From the NCBI RefSeq assembly GCF_002872075.1, contig NZ_PGGU01000005.1, positions 339,726 through 403,725 of the forward strand: a stretch of 64,000 nt of DNA, read 5' to 3'. The position numbers and the translations under genes were made by a program. Under the pieces are notes generated by a model. It saw only the letters and a list, made by a program, of their open reading frames with translations. It had not been told where the DNA came from and made no database searches. Positions within the stretch are counted from its first letter, which is position 1, and the number at the start of each line of letters is the position of its first letter. This document shows positions 37,800-50,984 of this stretch, piece after piece. The stretch is from Microbacterium aurantiacum (GTDB lineage: Bacteria > Actinomycetota > Actinomycetes > Actinomycetales > Microbacteriaceae).

Positions 37800-39758
37800 T
37801 CAGAGCTCTGGGTCGAGGATATCGAGGCGCACCGTGAGAGTGCTGCGCGTGGTGCGACCTCGGCCACGTCGGTGCCGCACCGCCTCGGCGACGACGGCGG
37901 CACGCAGTGTCGTCGCGACCCGCAGGCCGGAACCGTAGTCGAACCGGAGCAGGGCGCGCACGCGTGGCGGGTCATCCTCGGGTTCGATGGGAACAGGGCC
38001 GAGCACGGCCTCGGCAGGAAGGGAGAGTTCGCGCAGCGCCTCCAGGGCGCGTGCGACGGCGTCCGTCGTGCCCTCGATGAGCGCGACCCGCATGGTCGGC
38101 GGCATATGCAGCGGGGCCCGCGACTCCAATTCGGAGCGGGCATACCCGGCGTGGTTCCAGGTCGCGAGCGCCATGGCCACAGGACCGTTGACACCGACCA
38201 GGTGGATCGGCGCACCGGGCGCGGCGAGGGCGGCGGCGTTCGACCACCATCGCAGGCACGCCTCGCCGACGCGCAGATCGGGAGCCTGCAGCATCCGGGC
38301 GCCGTCGAGAAGAACCACCGCGCGATAGCCGCCCTCCGCGAGCGGCTCCGCTCCGCGGGTGGCGACGACGAGGGCAGGGCGCGCGTCGACTTTCTCGACG
38401 GGATGTGCGCCGTCGGCGACGATGACGCGCACACCGGGGAACGCGCGGCCGAGTTCGTCGGCTGTGCGCTCGCTCCCGGAGGAGGCCAGGCGCAGTTGCA
38501 CGCCCGAGCAGGAAGGGCACGCCCAGGCGCGTGCCGATCGCCCGCACCAGCCGCAGACCGGAACGGCCCCGCGATGCCGGGCGCCGAGGGGCCCGCCGCA
38601 GTGGACGCAACGTGCCGGCGCCCGGCATCCCGCACACACGAGGGATGGTGAGAAACCAGGGCGGGACACCTGGACCAGCACCGGGCCCTCGGCGGCGGCC
38701 GTCCGGGCGGCGAGGAATGCCGAAGACGGCAGCCGCTGCGCCTGTGGCTGTTCCATCTCCTGCGGCGTGCTCAGCAGCACCCGCGGCAGGACGCGGCGAG
38801 CGGCGCGGACCTCCTGAAGCCAGCCGTGCAGGACCAGACGCTCGGTGTCGGTCGTACGGGTGTGTCCGGCGATGAGGAGAGCCGAACCCTCCTGCTCCTG
38901 GCGCAGCAGCGCCGCGTCCCGTGCGTTGATGTAGGGGGCGAGCTGCTCGCCCAGCAGCGGATCGCCGTCGTCCCAGATGACCACGAGCCCGGCTTCGACC
39001 GGTGAATAGACGGCGGAGCGGTTGCCGACGACGATGCACGGCGCATCCTCGAGGGTGCGCAGGAAAGCGCGGTAGCGATCGGGATTCGATTGCCTCGAGT
39101 CATGGCGCACCACGGCTTCGTCGGGCACGAGCACAGACAGCGTCTTGAGAAGGCTGTCGACGTCGCGGTGGTCCGGCACGACGAGGACCGTCGACGATCC
39201 CGATGCGAGGGCGCGCACCGCCGCAGCGGCAAGCAGTTGCGCCCACGCCGGGGAACCGTCGTCGAGTGCGGGAACGGCTTCGACGGCGGCGCGACCGCGA
39301 CCGGTCAGGACCTCTTCGAGGCCTTCGTAGCGACCGACGACCTCGGCCGCCCGGGTGAGCGCGGTCTCGTGGGGGCGGACGGCGGGGGCATCCGCCGTCC
39401 AGGCCTTCTCGACCCGCACCTGGCGCTTGGGGATCGCGAGGCGCAGGACGTCCGATGCGGAACCGGCTGCCCGGTCTGCGGCGCGCCTGGCCAGCCGGTA
39501 CAGCCGATCCGGCAGGACGGCGGCCGTCGAGACGATGCTCTCCACCTCGGAGAGCGCCCGGTCCGCGTCGTCCTCGGTGTCGATCTCGATGATGTAGCCG
39601 TCGATCACACGGCCCGCTGTGCGCAGAGGGACGCGGACGCGGACGCCGAGCGGAACCTCGCCCAGTTCCGCGGGAAGCGCGTAGTCGAACAGCCTGTCGA
39701 GCTGCGGCAGCGGAGAATCCAGCAGCACGCGCGCGATGCGCCGGCTCTCGGCGCTCAT
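37800..39758 (-). CDS. priA: PriA-like primosomal protein with degenerate ATPase motifs
   Basis: 652-aa homologue of the replication-restart protein PriA. The DNA-binding N-domain (IARVLLDSPLPQLDRLFDYA, VRVRVPLRTAGRVIDGYIIE) and the zinc-binding cysteines (CAGCRAPARCVHCGG, VCGWCGRSARAWACPSCSG: eight Cys in CxxC pairs) are intact. The helicase core is not: where the Walker A loop should be, the text reads SPAWAQLLAAAAVRALASGS, and the DEAH box is replaced by IWDDGDPLLGE. Known actinobacterial PriA proteins also lack these motifs, so it probably acts as a DNA-binding scaffold rather than a helicase. ATG 39758 is used (MSAESRRIARVLLD). Confidence 0.93.
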   Translation of the reverse strand: MSAESRRIARVLLDSPLPQLDRLFDYALPAELGEVPLGVRVRVPLRTAGRVIDGYIIEIDTEDDADRALSEVESIVSTAAVLPDRLYRLARRAADRAAGSASDVLRLAIPKRQVRVEKAWTADAPAVRPHETALTRAAEVVGRYEGLEEVLTGRGRAAVEAVPALDDGSPAWAQLLAAAAVRALASGSSTVLVVPDHRDVDSLLKTLSVLVPDEAVVRHDSRQSNPDRYRAFLRTLEDAPCIVVGNRSAVYSPVEAGLVVIWDDGDPLLGEQLAPYINARDAALLRQEQEGSALLIAGHTRTTDTERLVLHGWLQEVRAARRVLPRVLLSTPQEMEQPQAQRLPSSAFLAARTAAAEGPVLVQVSRPGFSPSLVCAGCRAPARCVHCGGPLGARHRGAVPVCGWCGRSARAWACPSCSGVQLRLASSGSERTADELGRAFPGVRVIVADGAHPVEKVDARPALVVATRGAEPLAEGGYRAVVLLDGARMLQAPDLRVGEACLRWWSNAAALAAPGAPIHLVGVNGPVAMALATWNHAGYARSELESRAPLHMPPTMRVALIEGTTDAVARALEALRELSLPAEAVLGPVPIEPEDDPPRVRALLRFDYGSGLRVATTLRAAVVAEAVRHRRGRGRTTRSTLTVRLDILDPEL

Positions 39759-39789
39759 GAGGACCGAGGTGTCACGGGAACCGGCTCCC

Positions 39790-40983
39790 TCAGAGCCCGG
39801 CAGCGCGGCGCAGCTCTTCGGCGCGGTCGGTGCGCTCCCAGGTGAAGTCGGGAAGCTCGCGCCCGAAGTGCCCATAGGCGGCCGTCTGGGCGTAGATGGG
39901 CCGGAGCAGGTCGAGCTCTTCGATGATCGCCTGCGGGCGGAGGTCGAAGACCGAATCGATCGCCTCGATGATCGACTCGTCGGAGACCTTGCCGGTGCCG
40001 AACGTCTCGACATACAGGCCCACCGGACGGGCGACGCCGATGGCGTAGGCGATCTGCACCTCGAGGCGGTCGGCGAGGCCGGCGGCCACGGCGTTCTTGG
40101 CGACCCACCTGGTCGCGTACGCGCCGGATCGGTCGACCTTCGATGGGTCCTTGCCACTGAACGCGCCACCGCCGTGCCGTGCCGCGCCACCGTAGGTGTC
40201 GATGATGATCTTGCGGCCGGTGAGGCCCGCATCACCCTTGGGGCCGCCCGTGACGAACGGGCCCGCCGGGTTGATGTAGTAGGTCACATCGGACAGGTCG
40301 AGACCTGTGGTCTCCAGGACCGGGTCGATGACGTGCTCGCGCAGCTGCGCCTTGAGCTCGTCCTGGGAGATGTCGGGGTTGTGCTGCGTCGACAGCACGA
40401 TGGCATCGACGGTCTTCGGCGTGAACCCGTCGTATCCGAGCGTGACCTGAGTCTTGCCGTCAGGGCGCAGGAACGGGAGCAGCCCGGAGCGGCGCACTTC
40501 GGCGAGACGTTCCGCGAGGCGGTGCGCCGTCCATGCGGCCATCGGCATCAGCTGGGGGGTCTCATTCGTGGCGAAGCCGAACATGATGCCCTGGTCGCCG
40601 GCGCCGAGCAGGTCGAGCGGATCGACGGATGAGCCGTCTCGATGTTCCTGCGCATTGTCGACGCCGTGCGCGATGTCGGTGGACTGCTCGCCCACCGAGA
40701 TGCTCACACCGCAGGAGTCGCCGTCGAAGCCGGTGTCACTGGACGTGTAGCCGATGTCGTTGACGACCTTGCGCACGATCGTCGGGATGTCGACGTAGGC
40801 CTCGGTGCGGATCTCGCCCGCGACGTGCACGAGGCCGGTGGTGACGAGCGTCTCCACCGCGACCCGGGACTCCGGATCCTTGGCGATGAGCCCGTCGAGG
40901 ATGCTGTCCGAGATCTGGTCGCAGATCTTGTCCGGGTGCCCTTCGGTGACGGACTCGGACGTGAACAGACGCAGGGCGCTCAT
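39790..40983 (-). CDS. metK: S-adenosylmethionine synthetase
   Basis: 397-aa tetrameric enzyme making SAM from methionine and ATP. N-terminal [40 protein letters not shown] hexapeptide region, and the [20 protein letters not shown] motif. It ends 32 bases upstream of priA on the same strand, so metK starts the long metK-to-lgt run. A hairpin (41034-41068) separates it from rpoZ; its promoter must lie in the 50 bases between. Confidence 0.98.
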   Translation of the reverse strand: MSALRLFTSESVTEGHPDKICDQISDSILDGLIAKDPESRVAVETLVTTGLVHVAGEIRTEAYVDIPTIVRKVVNDIGYTSSDTGFDGDSCGVSISVGEQSTDIAHGVDNAQEHRDGSSVDPLDLLGAGDQGIMFGFATNETPQLMPMAAWTAHRLAERLAEVRRSGLLPFLRPDGKTQVTLGYDGFTPKTVDAIVLSTQHNPDISQDELKAQLREHVIDPVLETTGLDLSDVTYYINPAGPFVTGGPKGDAGLTGRKIIIDTYGGAARHGGGAFSGKDPSKVDRSGAYATRWVAKNAVAAGLADRLEVQIAYAIGVARPVGLYVETFGTGKVSDESIIEAIDSVFDLRPQAIIEELDLLRPIYAQTAAYGHFGRELPDFTWERTDRAEELRRAAGL

Positions 40984-41033
40984 CGGTGCTCCAGAACGGG
41001 GACGGACGGGGGAAGGGCTGATGCACCCATTCT

Positions 41034-41068
41034 GGTCCGCGCCTCCGACATGAGCGGGGGCGCGGACC
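41034..41068 (-). terminator. Hairpin terminator after rpoZ
   Basis: A perfect 10-bp GC-rich stem (41034-41043 with 41059-41068) around a 15-base loop, starting 5 bases past the rpoZ stop codon at 41074. It would end the pyrR-to-rpoZ transcript before metK. Confidence 0.83.
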
Positions 41069-41073
41069 GAATG

Positions 41074-41331
41074 TCACTCCGCGTGACGCAGGCGGAGCTT
41101 GTCCTCGTTGATCTCGTGCAGTGCGATGGTGAGCGGCTTGTCCTCGACGGAGGAGTCGACGAGCGGCCCGACGTTGTCGAACAGGTTGCCCTCGTGCAGG
41201 TCGGAGTAGTAGTCGTTGATCTGGCGCGCGCGCTTGGCGGCGTAGATGACCAGTTCGTACTTCGAGTCGACGCGCGACAGCAGGTTGTCGATGGGGGGAT
41301 CGATGATGCCCTTGGTGTGGTGTCCGGCCAT
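41074..41331 (-). CDS. rpoZ: DNA-directed RNA polymerase, omega subunit
   Basis: 85-aa omega subunit that helps assemble RNA polymerase. [20 protein letters not shown] and [20 protein letters not shown] are the conserved omega core; a short C-terminal part ([13 protein letters not shown]) follows. ATG 41331 with a GGAGG-like upstream. It lies 64 bases downstream of gmk, as usual for this pair. Confidence 0.96.
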   Translation of the reverse strand: MAGHHTKGIIDPPIDNLLSRVDSKYELVIYAAKRARQINDYYSDLHEGNLFDNVGPLVDSSVEDKPLTIALHEINEDKLRLRHAE

Positions 41332-41395
41332 GGTGAGACCTCCTGATCAGGCGACGGGATCGTCGCGAAGACGGTGCAATAGGCGCGGGAGACGT

Positions 41396-42304
41396 TCAGC
41401 GCACAGAGCTTGAAGACAATTCTACGACCTCGCGCGCGGCAACGGCGACGTCCTCGTTCACGATGCGGTGATCGAACTCGCTCTGAGCGGCCAGCTCCAC
41501 CTTCGCCGTGCGCAGGCGACGCGCCCGTTCCTCGGGGCCTTCGGTGCCGCGGCCGACGAGTCTCTGGACCAGTTCGTCCCAGCTCGGCGGCAGCAGGAAG
41601 ATCAGTGTGGCGGACGGCTCGGCCTGACGCACCTGACGCGCGCCTTGCAGATCGATCTCGAGCAGTACGGTCTTCCCCTGAGCCAGAGCGTCGTCGATCG
41701 GAGCCCGCGGCGTGCCGTAGCGGGAGCGGTTGTGCACGACCGCATGCTCCAGGAGCTCGCCGTTCGCGATGAGCCGGTCGAACTCCGCGTCGTCGACGAA
41801 GTAGTAGTGCACCCCGTCGATCTCTCCGGGCCGCGGTGCGCGCGTCGTCGCGGAGACGGAGAGGTGGATCTCGGGATGGTTCTCCCGGATGTGCGCCGCG
41901 ACAGTGCCCTTTCCGACGGCGGTGGGACCGGCCAGCACGAGCAGACGGCTGCGTCCGTCGCGCGGGTGTGGCTGCGGGAACCTGCCATCCAGCCAGTCCA
42001 GGAGCAGCACGCGCTGGCGTACGCCGAGACCGCCGAGGCGCTTCACCGGAGAGATGTGCAGATCGGCGAGGATGCGATCGCGCTTCCCCGAGCCGATCGC
42101 CGGCAGCGCCAGCAGGAAGTCGGTGATGCGCATGGAGCCCGCGACCGAGTCCGCATCGGCGGTGGCGTGCGCGAGCACCGTCTGCGGGCTCGTCACCCTC
42201 ATCGTGAGGTCGCGTTTGAGTGCGGCACGTGCGCGACGACGCTCCACGGCCTTGCGGGCCGCCGCGGCGCGGTCGACCTCGGGAACGGTCCTGCCCTCAG
42301 CCAT
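41396..42304 (-). CDS. gmk: mIHF-guanylate kinase fusion protein
   Basis: 302-aa protein about 100 residues longer than a normal guanylate kinase. Residues about 10-105 match the actinobacterial integration host factor (mIHF) plan: [16 protein letters not shown] helix, [40 protein letters not shown]. Residues about 119-302 are a full guanylate kinase: Walker [17 protein letters not shown] (126-134), the GMP-binding [20 protein letters not shown] and the lid [20 protein letters not shown]. Gmk makes GDP from GMP and ATP; mIHF bends DNA. In mycobacteria the two are separate, adjacent genes. It overlaps pyrF by eight bases. The start at 42304 is the only one that includes the mIHF part. Confidence 0.93.
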   Translation of the reverse strand: MAEGRTVPEVDRAAAARKAVERRRARAALKRDLTMRVTSPQTVLAHATADADSVAGSMRITDFLLALPAIGSGKRDRILADLHISPVKRLGGLGVRQRVLLLDWLDGRFPQPHPRDGRSRLLVLAGPTAVGKGTVAAHIRENHPEIHLSVSATTRAPRPGEIDGVHYYFVDDAEFDRLIANGELLEHAVVHNRSRYGTPRAPIDDALAQGKTVLLEIDLQGARQVRQAEPSATLIFLLPPSWDELVQRLVGRGTEGPEERARRLRTAKVELAAQSEFDHRIVNEDVAVAAREVVELSSSSVR

Positions 42305-43138
42305 GGGTCACCTCGAGGTACTGCGCGTTGCGCGCGTCGATGGCCGCGGCGAGGTCCGCCGGGCCCGCCATCAGGATGCTGCGGCTCTCGCTCGCGATCA
42401 CGCACTCGCTCATCGCGCCGAAGCGCAGACGAAGATCCTCGGGTGCAGCGCCCTGCACGCCGAAACCCGGGGCGAGGATCGGCGCTGCCGGTGCGAACGG
42501 CGCGAGTCCCGCATCCGCCCAGTCGACGGTGGCGCCGATGACGAAGCCGAAGCTCCCCCACTCCCCTGCCGGTGTCGTCTGCGCGTTGCGCGCCGATACC
42601 TCGGCGATGAGCGCAGCCGAGACCGTGCTGCCCTGATCGTTCGTCGAGCGCTGCAGGAGCCGGGCCTCGGGGTTGCTCGTGGCGGCGAGGACGAACAGTC
42701 CCTTGCCGGTGCGCTCCGCGAGCGCGAAGGCGCCGTCGAGCGCCCCCACACCGAGGAACGGGTTCACGGTGACGGCATCCGCCTCCAGCGACGAGCCCGG
42801 TGTCAGCCAGGCTGCGGCGTAGGCATCCATCGTCGAGCCGATGTCGCCCCGCTTCGCGTCGGCGATCACGAGCAGATCGGCAGCATGTGCCGCTAGCAGC
42901 ACATCCTCGAGCGCGGCGATGCCGGCGGAGCCGAACCGCTCGAAGAACGACACCTGCGGCTTCACGATCGCGGCACGGCCCGCCGCGGCATCCACCGTGC
43001 GGAGCCCGAACTCGCGGACTCCGGCGGCATCGTCGGACAGGCCCCAGGAGCCCAGCAGGCTCGCGTGCGGGTCGATTCCGACGCAGAGCGGTCCGCGCGC
43101 GTCCAGTGCCGCGCGGACCCGCTCACCGAAGCGTGGGC

Positions 43139-43142
<4 letters not shown>
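42297..43142 (-). CDS. pyrF: Orotidine 5'-phosphate decarboxylase
   Basis: 281-aa decarboxylase making UMP, of the longer actinobacterial/type 2 form. [20 protein letters not shown], the catalytic [20 protein letters not shown] (Lys-Asp), the [20 protein letters not shown] loop and the [20 protein letters not shown] phosphate site. GTG 43142 overlaps the carB stop by four bases. Confidence 0.96.
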
Positions 43143-46425
<3,283 letters not shown>

Positions 46426-46426
<1 letters not shown>

Positions 46427-47589
46427 TACTTGGCGTCCTTGTTCTCGCGGACCATTGCCGCGAAGCGATCGAAGAGGTAGTTGGCGTCGTGCGGGCCGGC
46501 GGCGGCCTCGGGGTGGTACTGCACCGAGAAGGCCGGGATGTCGAGGGCGCGCAGACCCTCGACCACGTTGTCGTTCAGCCCGATGTGGCTGACTTCGACC
46601 TTGCCGTAGCCGTTCGGGCTGTCGAAGGGCCCGTCCAGCGGGGCGTCGACCGCGAAGCCGTGGTTGTGCGCGGTGATCTCCACCTTGCCCGTGGTCTTGT
46701 CGAGCACAGGCTGATTGATGCCGCGATGACCGAAGGGCAGCTTGTAGGTGCCGAGGCCGAGCGCTCGGCCGAGCAGCTGATTGCCGAAGCAGATGCCGAA
46801 GAACGGCAACCCGTCGTCCAGCACGGCGCGCAGCAGTTCGACGTGGCCGTCGGATGCGGCGGGGTCGCCGGGCCCGTTCGAGTAGAACACCGCGACCGGG
46901 TCGATGGCGCGGATCTCCTCGATGGTGACGTTCTGCGGCAGCACGTGCACATCGAAGCCGCGAGCGGCGAGGTTGTCGATCGTGGCCTGTTTGACGCCGA
47001 GGTCGAGCACGGCGAGGTCGCCGATCCGCTCCCCCAGCGCTGTCGTGATCGTGGCGACGTCGACCGAGACCTCCGCCGAGAGGTTCCGTCCGGACATCAG
47101 TGGCGCTTCCTGCACCGTGCGCAGCTGCTCCTCGGGATCGAGGTCGGCGGCGGGGCCGGAGAAGATGCCGCCGCGCATCGAACCCGCCGAGCGGATGTGC
47201 CGGGTGATCGACCGGGTGTCGATGCCGCTGATGCCGACGATGCCATCCTTGGCGAGGGCGGCGTCGAGCGAGGTGTCGGCGCGCCAGTTGGAGACGACGC
47301 GTGAAGGGTCGCGGACGATGTATCCGGCCACCCAGATCCGGCGGGACTCGGGGTCCTCGTCGTTCATACCGGTGTTGCCGATGTGAGGTGCCGTCTGCAG
47401 CACGATCTGCCCCGCGTAGGACGGATCGGTCAGCGTCTCCTGATAGCCGGACATGCCGGTGGCGAAGACGACCTCGCCGAGCGTGGTGCCCAGCGCGCCG
47501 TAGGCGCGTCCGGTGTGACGGGTTCCGTCCTCGAGGACGAGGACGGCTTTCTCGGGAAGCGAGGTCCCGGCGTGTGTCGAAGGGGTCAT
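46426..47589 (-). CDS. carA: Carbamoyl-phosphate synthase, small (glutaminase) subunit
   Basis: 387-aa glutaminase subunit. N-terminal [20 protein letters not shown] and the class I GATase domain with nucleophile Cys in [20 protein letters not shown] (the usual His after Gly is Asn here) and the catalytic His-Glu in [14 protein letters not shown]. It overlaps carB by one base and the PH-like membrane gene by four bases. Confidence 0.97.
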
Positions 47590-48113
47590 TGTGCGGCTCC
47601 TTGGTCGGGGGCGGCTGGGCCGTCGGATGGGGCGACGAGTCGCTGCAGTTCGGAGATCAGGTTCTTCGGGTCTCCGGTGGTGAGTCGGAGATAGGAGTCG
47701 ACGGTCGTGTCGTCGTCGGCGTTCCAGACGATGCGGACGAGTCCGCCGGGCTCGACGACGCGGTCGATGGTGACGGTCGCGCGGTCGATCGCGCGGAGCT
47801 TCGCCGATGCGAGGAACACCGTGGGGGCACCGTCGAGGCAGAGCGCGATCCCGCGGTCCGTGACCGCGAGTTCGCCGCGTGCCCGATAGGCCAGCGGTGA
47901 GATCGCCAGGCGCTCCAGGGGCTTGTCGTGCTGGGTGGTCGAGACGTAGAGCACCTCGTGCCGGCTCCCGACCTCTGCGTGCTCGGGAACACCGAGCGGC
48001 GCGCTGAGGCCGGAATCGCGACGCAGGCGCCGACGCCAGGCGAAGAACATCGTCAGCAGCACGAGCAGTGCCACGGCGATCGTGATCGCGATGGCGATGT
48101 CGCGTACGCTCAT
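47586..48113 (-). CDS. Membrane-anchored protein of unknown function in the pyr operon
   Basis: 175-aa protein with one N-terminal membrane helix ([20 protein letters not shown]) and a soluble domain of about 140 residues, mostly beta ([39 protein letters not shown]). In Mycobacterium tuberculosis the corresponding slot between pyrC and carA holds Rv1382, also an uncharacterised membrane protein, so this is a conserved but unassigned operon member. The ATG 48113 overlaps the pyrC stop by four bases. Confidence 0.85.
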   Translation of the reverse strand: MSVRDIAIAITIAVALLVLLTMFFAWRRRLRRDSGLSAPLGVPEHAEVGSRHEVLYVSTTQHDKPLERLAISPLAYRARGELAVTDRGIALCLDGAPTVFLASAKLRAIDRATVTIDRVVEPGGLVRIVWNADDDTTVDSYLRLTTGDPKNLISELQRLVAPSDGPAAPDQGAAQ

Positions 48114-49414
48114 CCGTTCAGCTCCTCGACGACCGCGGCGGCATCCACCGTCACGACGCCCCCGTGCACCGTGTACTGCACCCGTCCGGGCAGCGGCCTG
48201 CCCAGGTAGGGCGAGTTCGTGCTGCGCCCATGCAGGTCGGCCTCGGTGAACACCCCGTCGACCGAGGCGTCGTAGAGCGTGATCTGCGCGGGCCGTCCGA
48301 CCTCGAGCGGTGTGCCATGCCCGGCGAGCATGCCGATGCGGGCAGGAGCCGCACTCATGACACGGGCGACATCCTCCCAGCCGATGAGACCGGTCTGCAC
48401 CATGGACTGGTGCACGACGCGCAGGGCGCTTTCCAGGCCCACCATGCCGTTGGCCGCGGCCTGCCACTCGCACGCCTTGTGCTCACTCGGATGCGGCGCG
48501 TGATCCGTCGCGACGATGTCGATCGTGCCGTCGGCGAGGCCTTCGCGCACGGCGAGCACGTCCTCTTCCCGGCGCAGCGGCGGGTTCACCTTGTACCGGG
48601 CGTCGTAGCCGCGCACCAGTTCGTCCGTGAGGAGCAGATGGTGCGGGGTGACCTCGGCGGTGACGTCGATGCCGCGCTTCTTGGCCCAGCGGATGATGTC
48701 GACCGAGCCGGCAGTGGACAGGTGGCAGACGTGCAGACGCGACCCCACGTGCTCGGCGAGGAGTACGTCGCGGGCGATGATCGACTCTTCGGCGACGGCC
48801 GGCCAGCCGGCGAGGCCGAGTTCTGCCGAGACGGTGCCCTCGTTCATCTGGGCGCCCTCGGTGAGGCGCGGGTCCTGAGCGTGCTGCGCGATGACCCCGC
48901 CGAAGGACTTCACGTACTCGAGAGCCCGGCGCATGATGAGGGGGTCGAACACGCAGAAGCCGTCGTCGCTGAAGACGCGCACCTTCGCACGGGACGAGGC
49001 CATGGCGCCGAGTTCGGCGAGACGCTCGCCCTTCTGCCCGACCGTCGCGGCGCCGATCGGCTGCACCGTGGCGTAGCCGGCGGCTTCGCCGAGGGCGAGC
49101 TCCTGCTCGACGACGCCGGCCGTGTCGGCGACCGGTGAGGTGTTCGGCATCGCGAAGACGGCGGTGAAACCCCCGGCAGCGGCCGCCCTCGTGCCGGTGA
49201 GGATCGTCTCGGACGCCTCGTAGCCGGGCTCACGCAGATGCGTGTGCAGGTCGACGAGGCCGGGCAGCGCGACCAGGCCGTCCGCGTCGATGACGCGGGC
49301 GCCCGCCCTGCTGAGGCCTGCGCCGATCTCGGTGATCGTCCCGTTCTCCACGATGATGTCGGCGCTGTCCGCGCCGAGAAGCCGTGCGCCGGTGATGACG
49401 AGGGTCTCGCTCAC
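48110..49414 (-). CDS. pyrC: Dihydroorotase
   Basis: 434-aa amidohydrolase cyclising carbamoyl-aspartate, of the type I (PyrC/CAD-like) branch. Metal-binding [60 protein letters not shown] and [20 protein letters not shown]. It overlaps pyrB and the downstream membrane gene by 4 bases each. Confidence 0.97.
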   Translation of the reverse strand: MSETLVITGARLLGADSADIIVENGTITEIGAGLSRAGARVIDADGLVALPGLVDLHTHLREPGYEASETILTGTRAAAAGGFTAVFAMPNTSPVADTAGVVEQELALGEAAGYATVQPIGAATVGQKGERLAELGAMASSRAKVRVFSDDGFCVFDPLIMRRALEYVKSFGGVIAQHAQDPRLTEGAQMNEGTVSAELGLAGWPAVAEESIIARDVLLAEHVGSRLHVCHLSTAGSVDIIRWAKKRGIDVTAEVTPHHLLLTDELVRGYDARYKVNPPLRREEDVLAVREGLADGTIDIVATDHAPHPSEHKACEWQAAANGMVGLESALRVVHQSMVQTGLIGWEDVARVMSAAPARIGMLAGHGTPLEVGRPAQITLYDASVDGVFTEADLHGRSTNSPYLGRPLPGRVQYTVHGGVVTVDAAAVVEELNG

Positions 49415-50376
49415 AGGTCTCCCCCTCGTTCGTCGTCTCGTTCTCCTGCCAGCAGCAGGTACAGCACCGCCATCCGGACGGAGACTCCGTTCGCCACCTG
49501 CTCCAGCACCGTCGAACGGGGCGAATCAGCGGCTTCGGAGGAGATCTCCAGTCCTCGGTTCATCGGACCGGGGTGCATCACAATGCTACCTTCCGGAAGC
49601 CGCGCGACTCGCAGTGCGTCCAGACCCCAGCGGCGGGAATACTCCCGCTCAGTCGGGAAATATGCGGCGTTCATGCGCTCAAGCTGGATCCGCAGCATCA
49701 TCACGGCGTCCGGCCCCTCGGCGAGGGCCTCGTCGAGGTCGTAGACGACGCGCGCCGGCCAGAGCGACACGTTCTGCGGAACCAGGGTGGGCGGAGCGAC
49801 GAGCGTCACCTCGGCGCCGAGGGTCGCGAGCAGCCAGACGTTGGAGCGCGCGACGCGCGAGTGGAGCACGTCGCCGACGATGACGACGCGGATGCCGGAG
49901 AGATCGCGACCCCGGCTGGCGGCGCCGAACCGGCGCTTGCGGATCGTGTAGGCGTCGAGCAGGGCCTGAGTCGGATGCTCATGCGTGCCGTCACCGGCGT
50001 TCACGACGCCGGCCGAGATCCAGCCGCTGGTGGCGAGGGTCTGCGGGGCGCCGGAGCCGGGGTGGCGCACCACGACGGCATCCGCTCCGATGGCCTCGAG
50101 GGTCTGCGCGGTGTCCTTCAGGCTCTCGCCCTTGGAGACGCTGGACCCCTTGGCCGCGAAGTTGATGACGTCGGCGGAGAGGCGCTTCGCGGCGGCCTCG
50201 AAGGAGATGCGGGTGCGTGTGGAGTCCTCGAAGAAGAGGTTCACGACGGTCTTGCCGCGCAGCGTCGGCAGCTTCTTGACCTCGCGGGACTGCGTGTCGG
50301 CCATGTCCTCGGCGATGTCGAGGATCTGCAGGGCCGTCGCCCTGTCGAGCGTGCGGGTGTCGAGGAGGTGTCTCAT
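49411..50376 (-). CDS. pyrB: Aspartate carbamoyltransferase
   Basis: 321-aa catalytic subunit. The carbamoyl-phosphate loop [20 protein letters not shown], the [19 protein letters not shown] aspartate-binding loop, [17 protein letters not shown] and [20 protein letters not shown]. Forms part of pyrR-pyrB-pyrC with 4-base overlaps. No pyrI regulatory chain is seen. Confidence 0.97.
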   Translation of the reverse strand: MRHLLDTRTLDRATALQILDIAEDMADTQSREVKKLPTLRGKTVVNLFFEDSTRTRISFEAAAKRLSADVINFAAKGSSVSKGESLKDTAQTLEAIGADAVVVRHPGSGAPQTLATSGWISAGVVNAGDGTHEHPTQALLDAYTIRKRRFGAASRGRDLSGIRVVIVGDVLHSRVARSNVWLLATLGAEVTLVAPPTLVPQNVSLWPARVVYDLDEALAEGPDAVMMLRIQLERMNAAYFPTEREYSRRWGLDALRVARLPEGSIVMHPGPMNRGLEISSEAADSPRSTVLEQVANGVSVRMAVLYLLLAGERDDERGGDL

Positions 50377-50903
50377 TCGCCGATCGTCACCTCCTCGGCG
50401 CCGTCGTTCTCGCGCAGGCGCACGTTGACCCGCTCGGTCCGGGCGGACGGGATGTTCTTGCCGATGTAGTCGGGACGGATCGGCAGCTCTCGGTGGCCGC
50501 GGTCGACGAGGATCGCGAGACGCACGACGGCAGGGCGGCCGATCGACTGGATCGCGTCGAGCGCAGCCCGGATGCTGCGGCCGGAGAAGAGCACATCGTC
50601 GACGAGGACGACCGTCTTCCCGTCGATGCCCCCGACCGGGATGTCGGTCGGATGCGGCGACCGCGTCGGATGCTTCGACAGGTCGTCGCGGAACAGCGTG
50701 ATGTCGAGAGACCCGACCGGGATCGGGGTCTGCGCGATGTCGCTGATCAAAGCGCCGAGGCGGTGTGCGAGCGTGACGCCCCTGGTCGGGATCCCCAGCA
50801 GGACGAGTCCGGAAGCCCCCCGATTGGATTCGAGGATCTCATGTGCGATACGGGTCAGTGCCCGCGAGATATCGGCTTCATGCAGCACGGTGCGCGTGCT
50901 CAT
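50373..50903 (-). CDS. pyrR: Pyrimidine operon RNA-binding regulator
   Basis: 176-aa regulator of the pyr operon with uracil phosphoribosyltransferase fold. PRPP-binding [21 protein letters not shown]-terminal [20 protein letters not shown], and the RNA-contacting basic stretch [13 protein letters not shown]. PyrR binds the leader hairpin in UMP-bound form; here that hairpin lies right at this gene's ribosome binding site. ATG 50903 ([11 protein letters not shown]) is used; a longer start at 50927 would place the hairpin inside the coding region. Confidence 0.96.
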   Translation of the reverse strand: MSTRTVLHEADISRALTRIAHEILESNRGASGLVLLGIPTRGVTLAHRLGALISDIAQTPIPVGSLDITLFRDDLSKHPTRSPHPTDIPVGGIDGKTVVLVDDVLFSGRSIRAALDAIQSIGRPAVVRLAILVDRGHRELPIRPDYIGKNIPSARTERVNVRLRENDGAEEVTIGE

Positions 50904-50910
50904 TCGCCGC

Positions 50911-50934
50911 TCCCTTCTCCGCCTCACAGGACGG
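50911..50934 (-). promoter_or_regulatory. PyrR-binding RNA hairpin overlapping the pyrR ribosome binding site
   Basis: On the minus strand the RNA reads CCG, UCCUGUGAGG, CGG (50934-50919): a 3-bp stem closing a loop identical to the known PyrR-binding consensus UCCnGnGAGG. It is directly followed by GAGAAGG (50918-50912), the same sequence that follows the binding loop in Bacillus leaders, and this is also the Shine-Dalgarno of pyrR, eight bases from ATG. UMP-PyrR bound here would block ribosome binding. In mycobacteria this translational repression is established; the site here is by sequence match only. No attenuator terminator is seen in the short leader. Confidence 0.85.
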
Positions 50935-50958
50935 TGTTAAAGGTTGCTTGCTCCGTCG

Positions 50959-50964
50959 AGTCTA
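50959..50964 (-). promoter_or_regulatory. Candidate -10 box of the pyr operon
   Basis: TAGACT on the minus strand, about 56 bases upstream of pyrR's ATG; a start near 50952 would give a roughly 50-base leader containing the PyrR site. No good -35 hexamer (TGAGGG at 50982-50987 is the nearest), so the assignment is weak. Confidence 0.4.
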
Positions 50965-50984
50965 GCGGAGCGATCCCGCATCCC

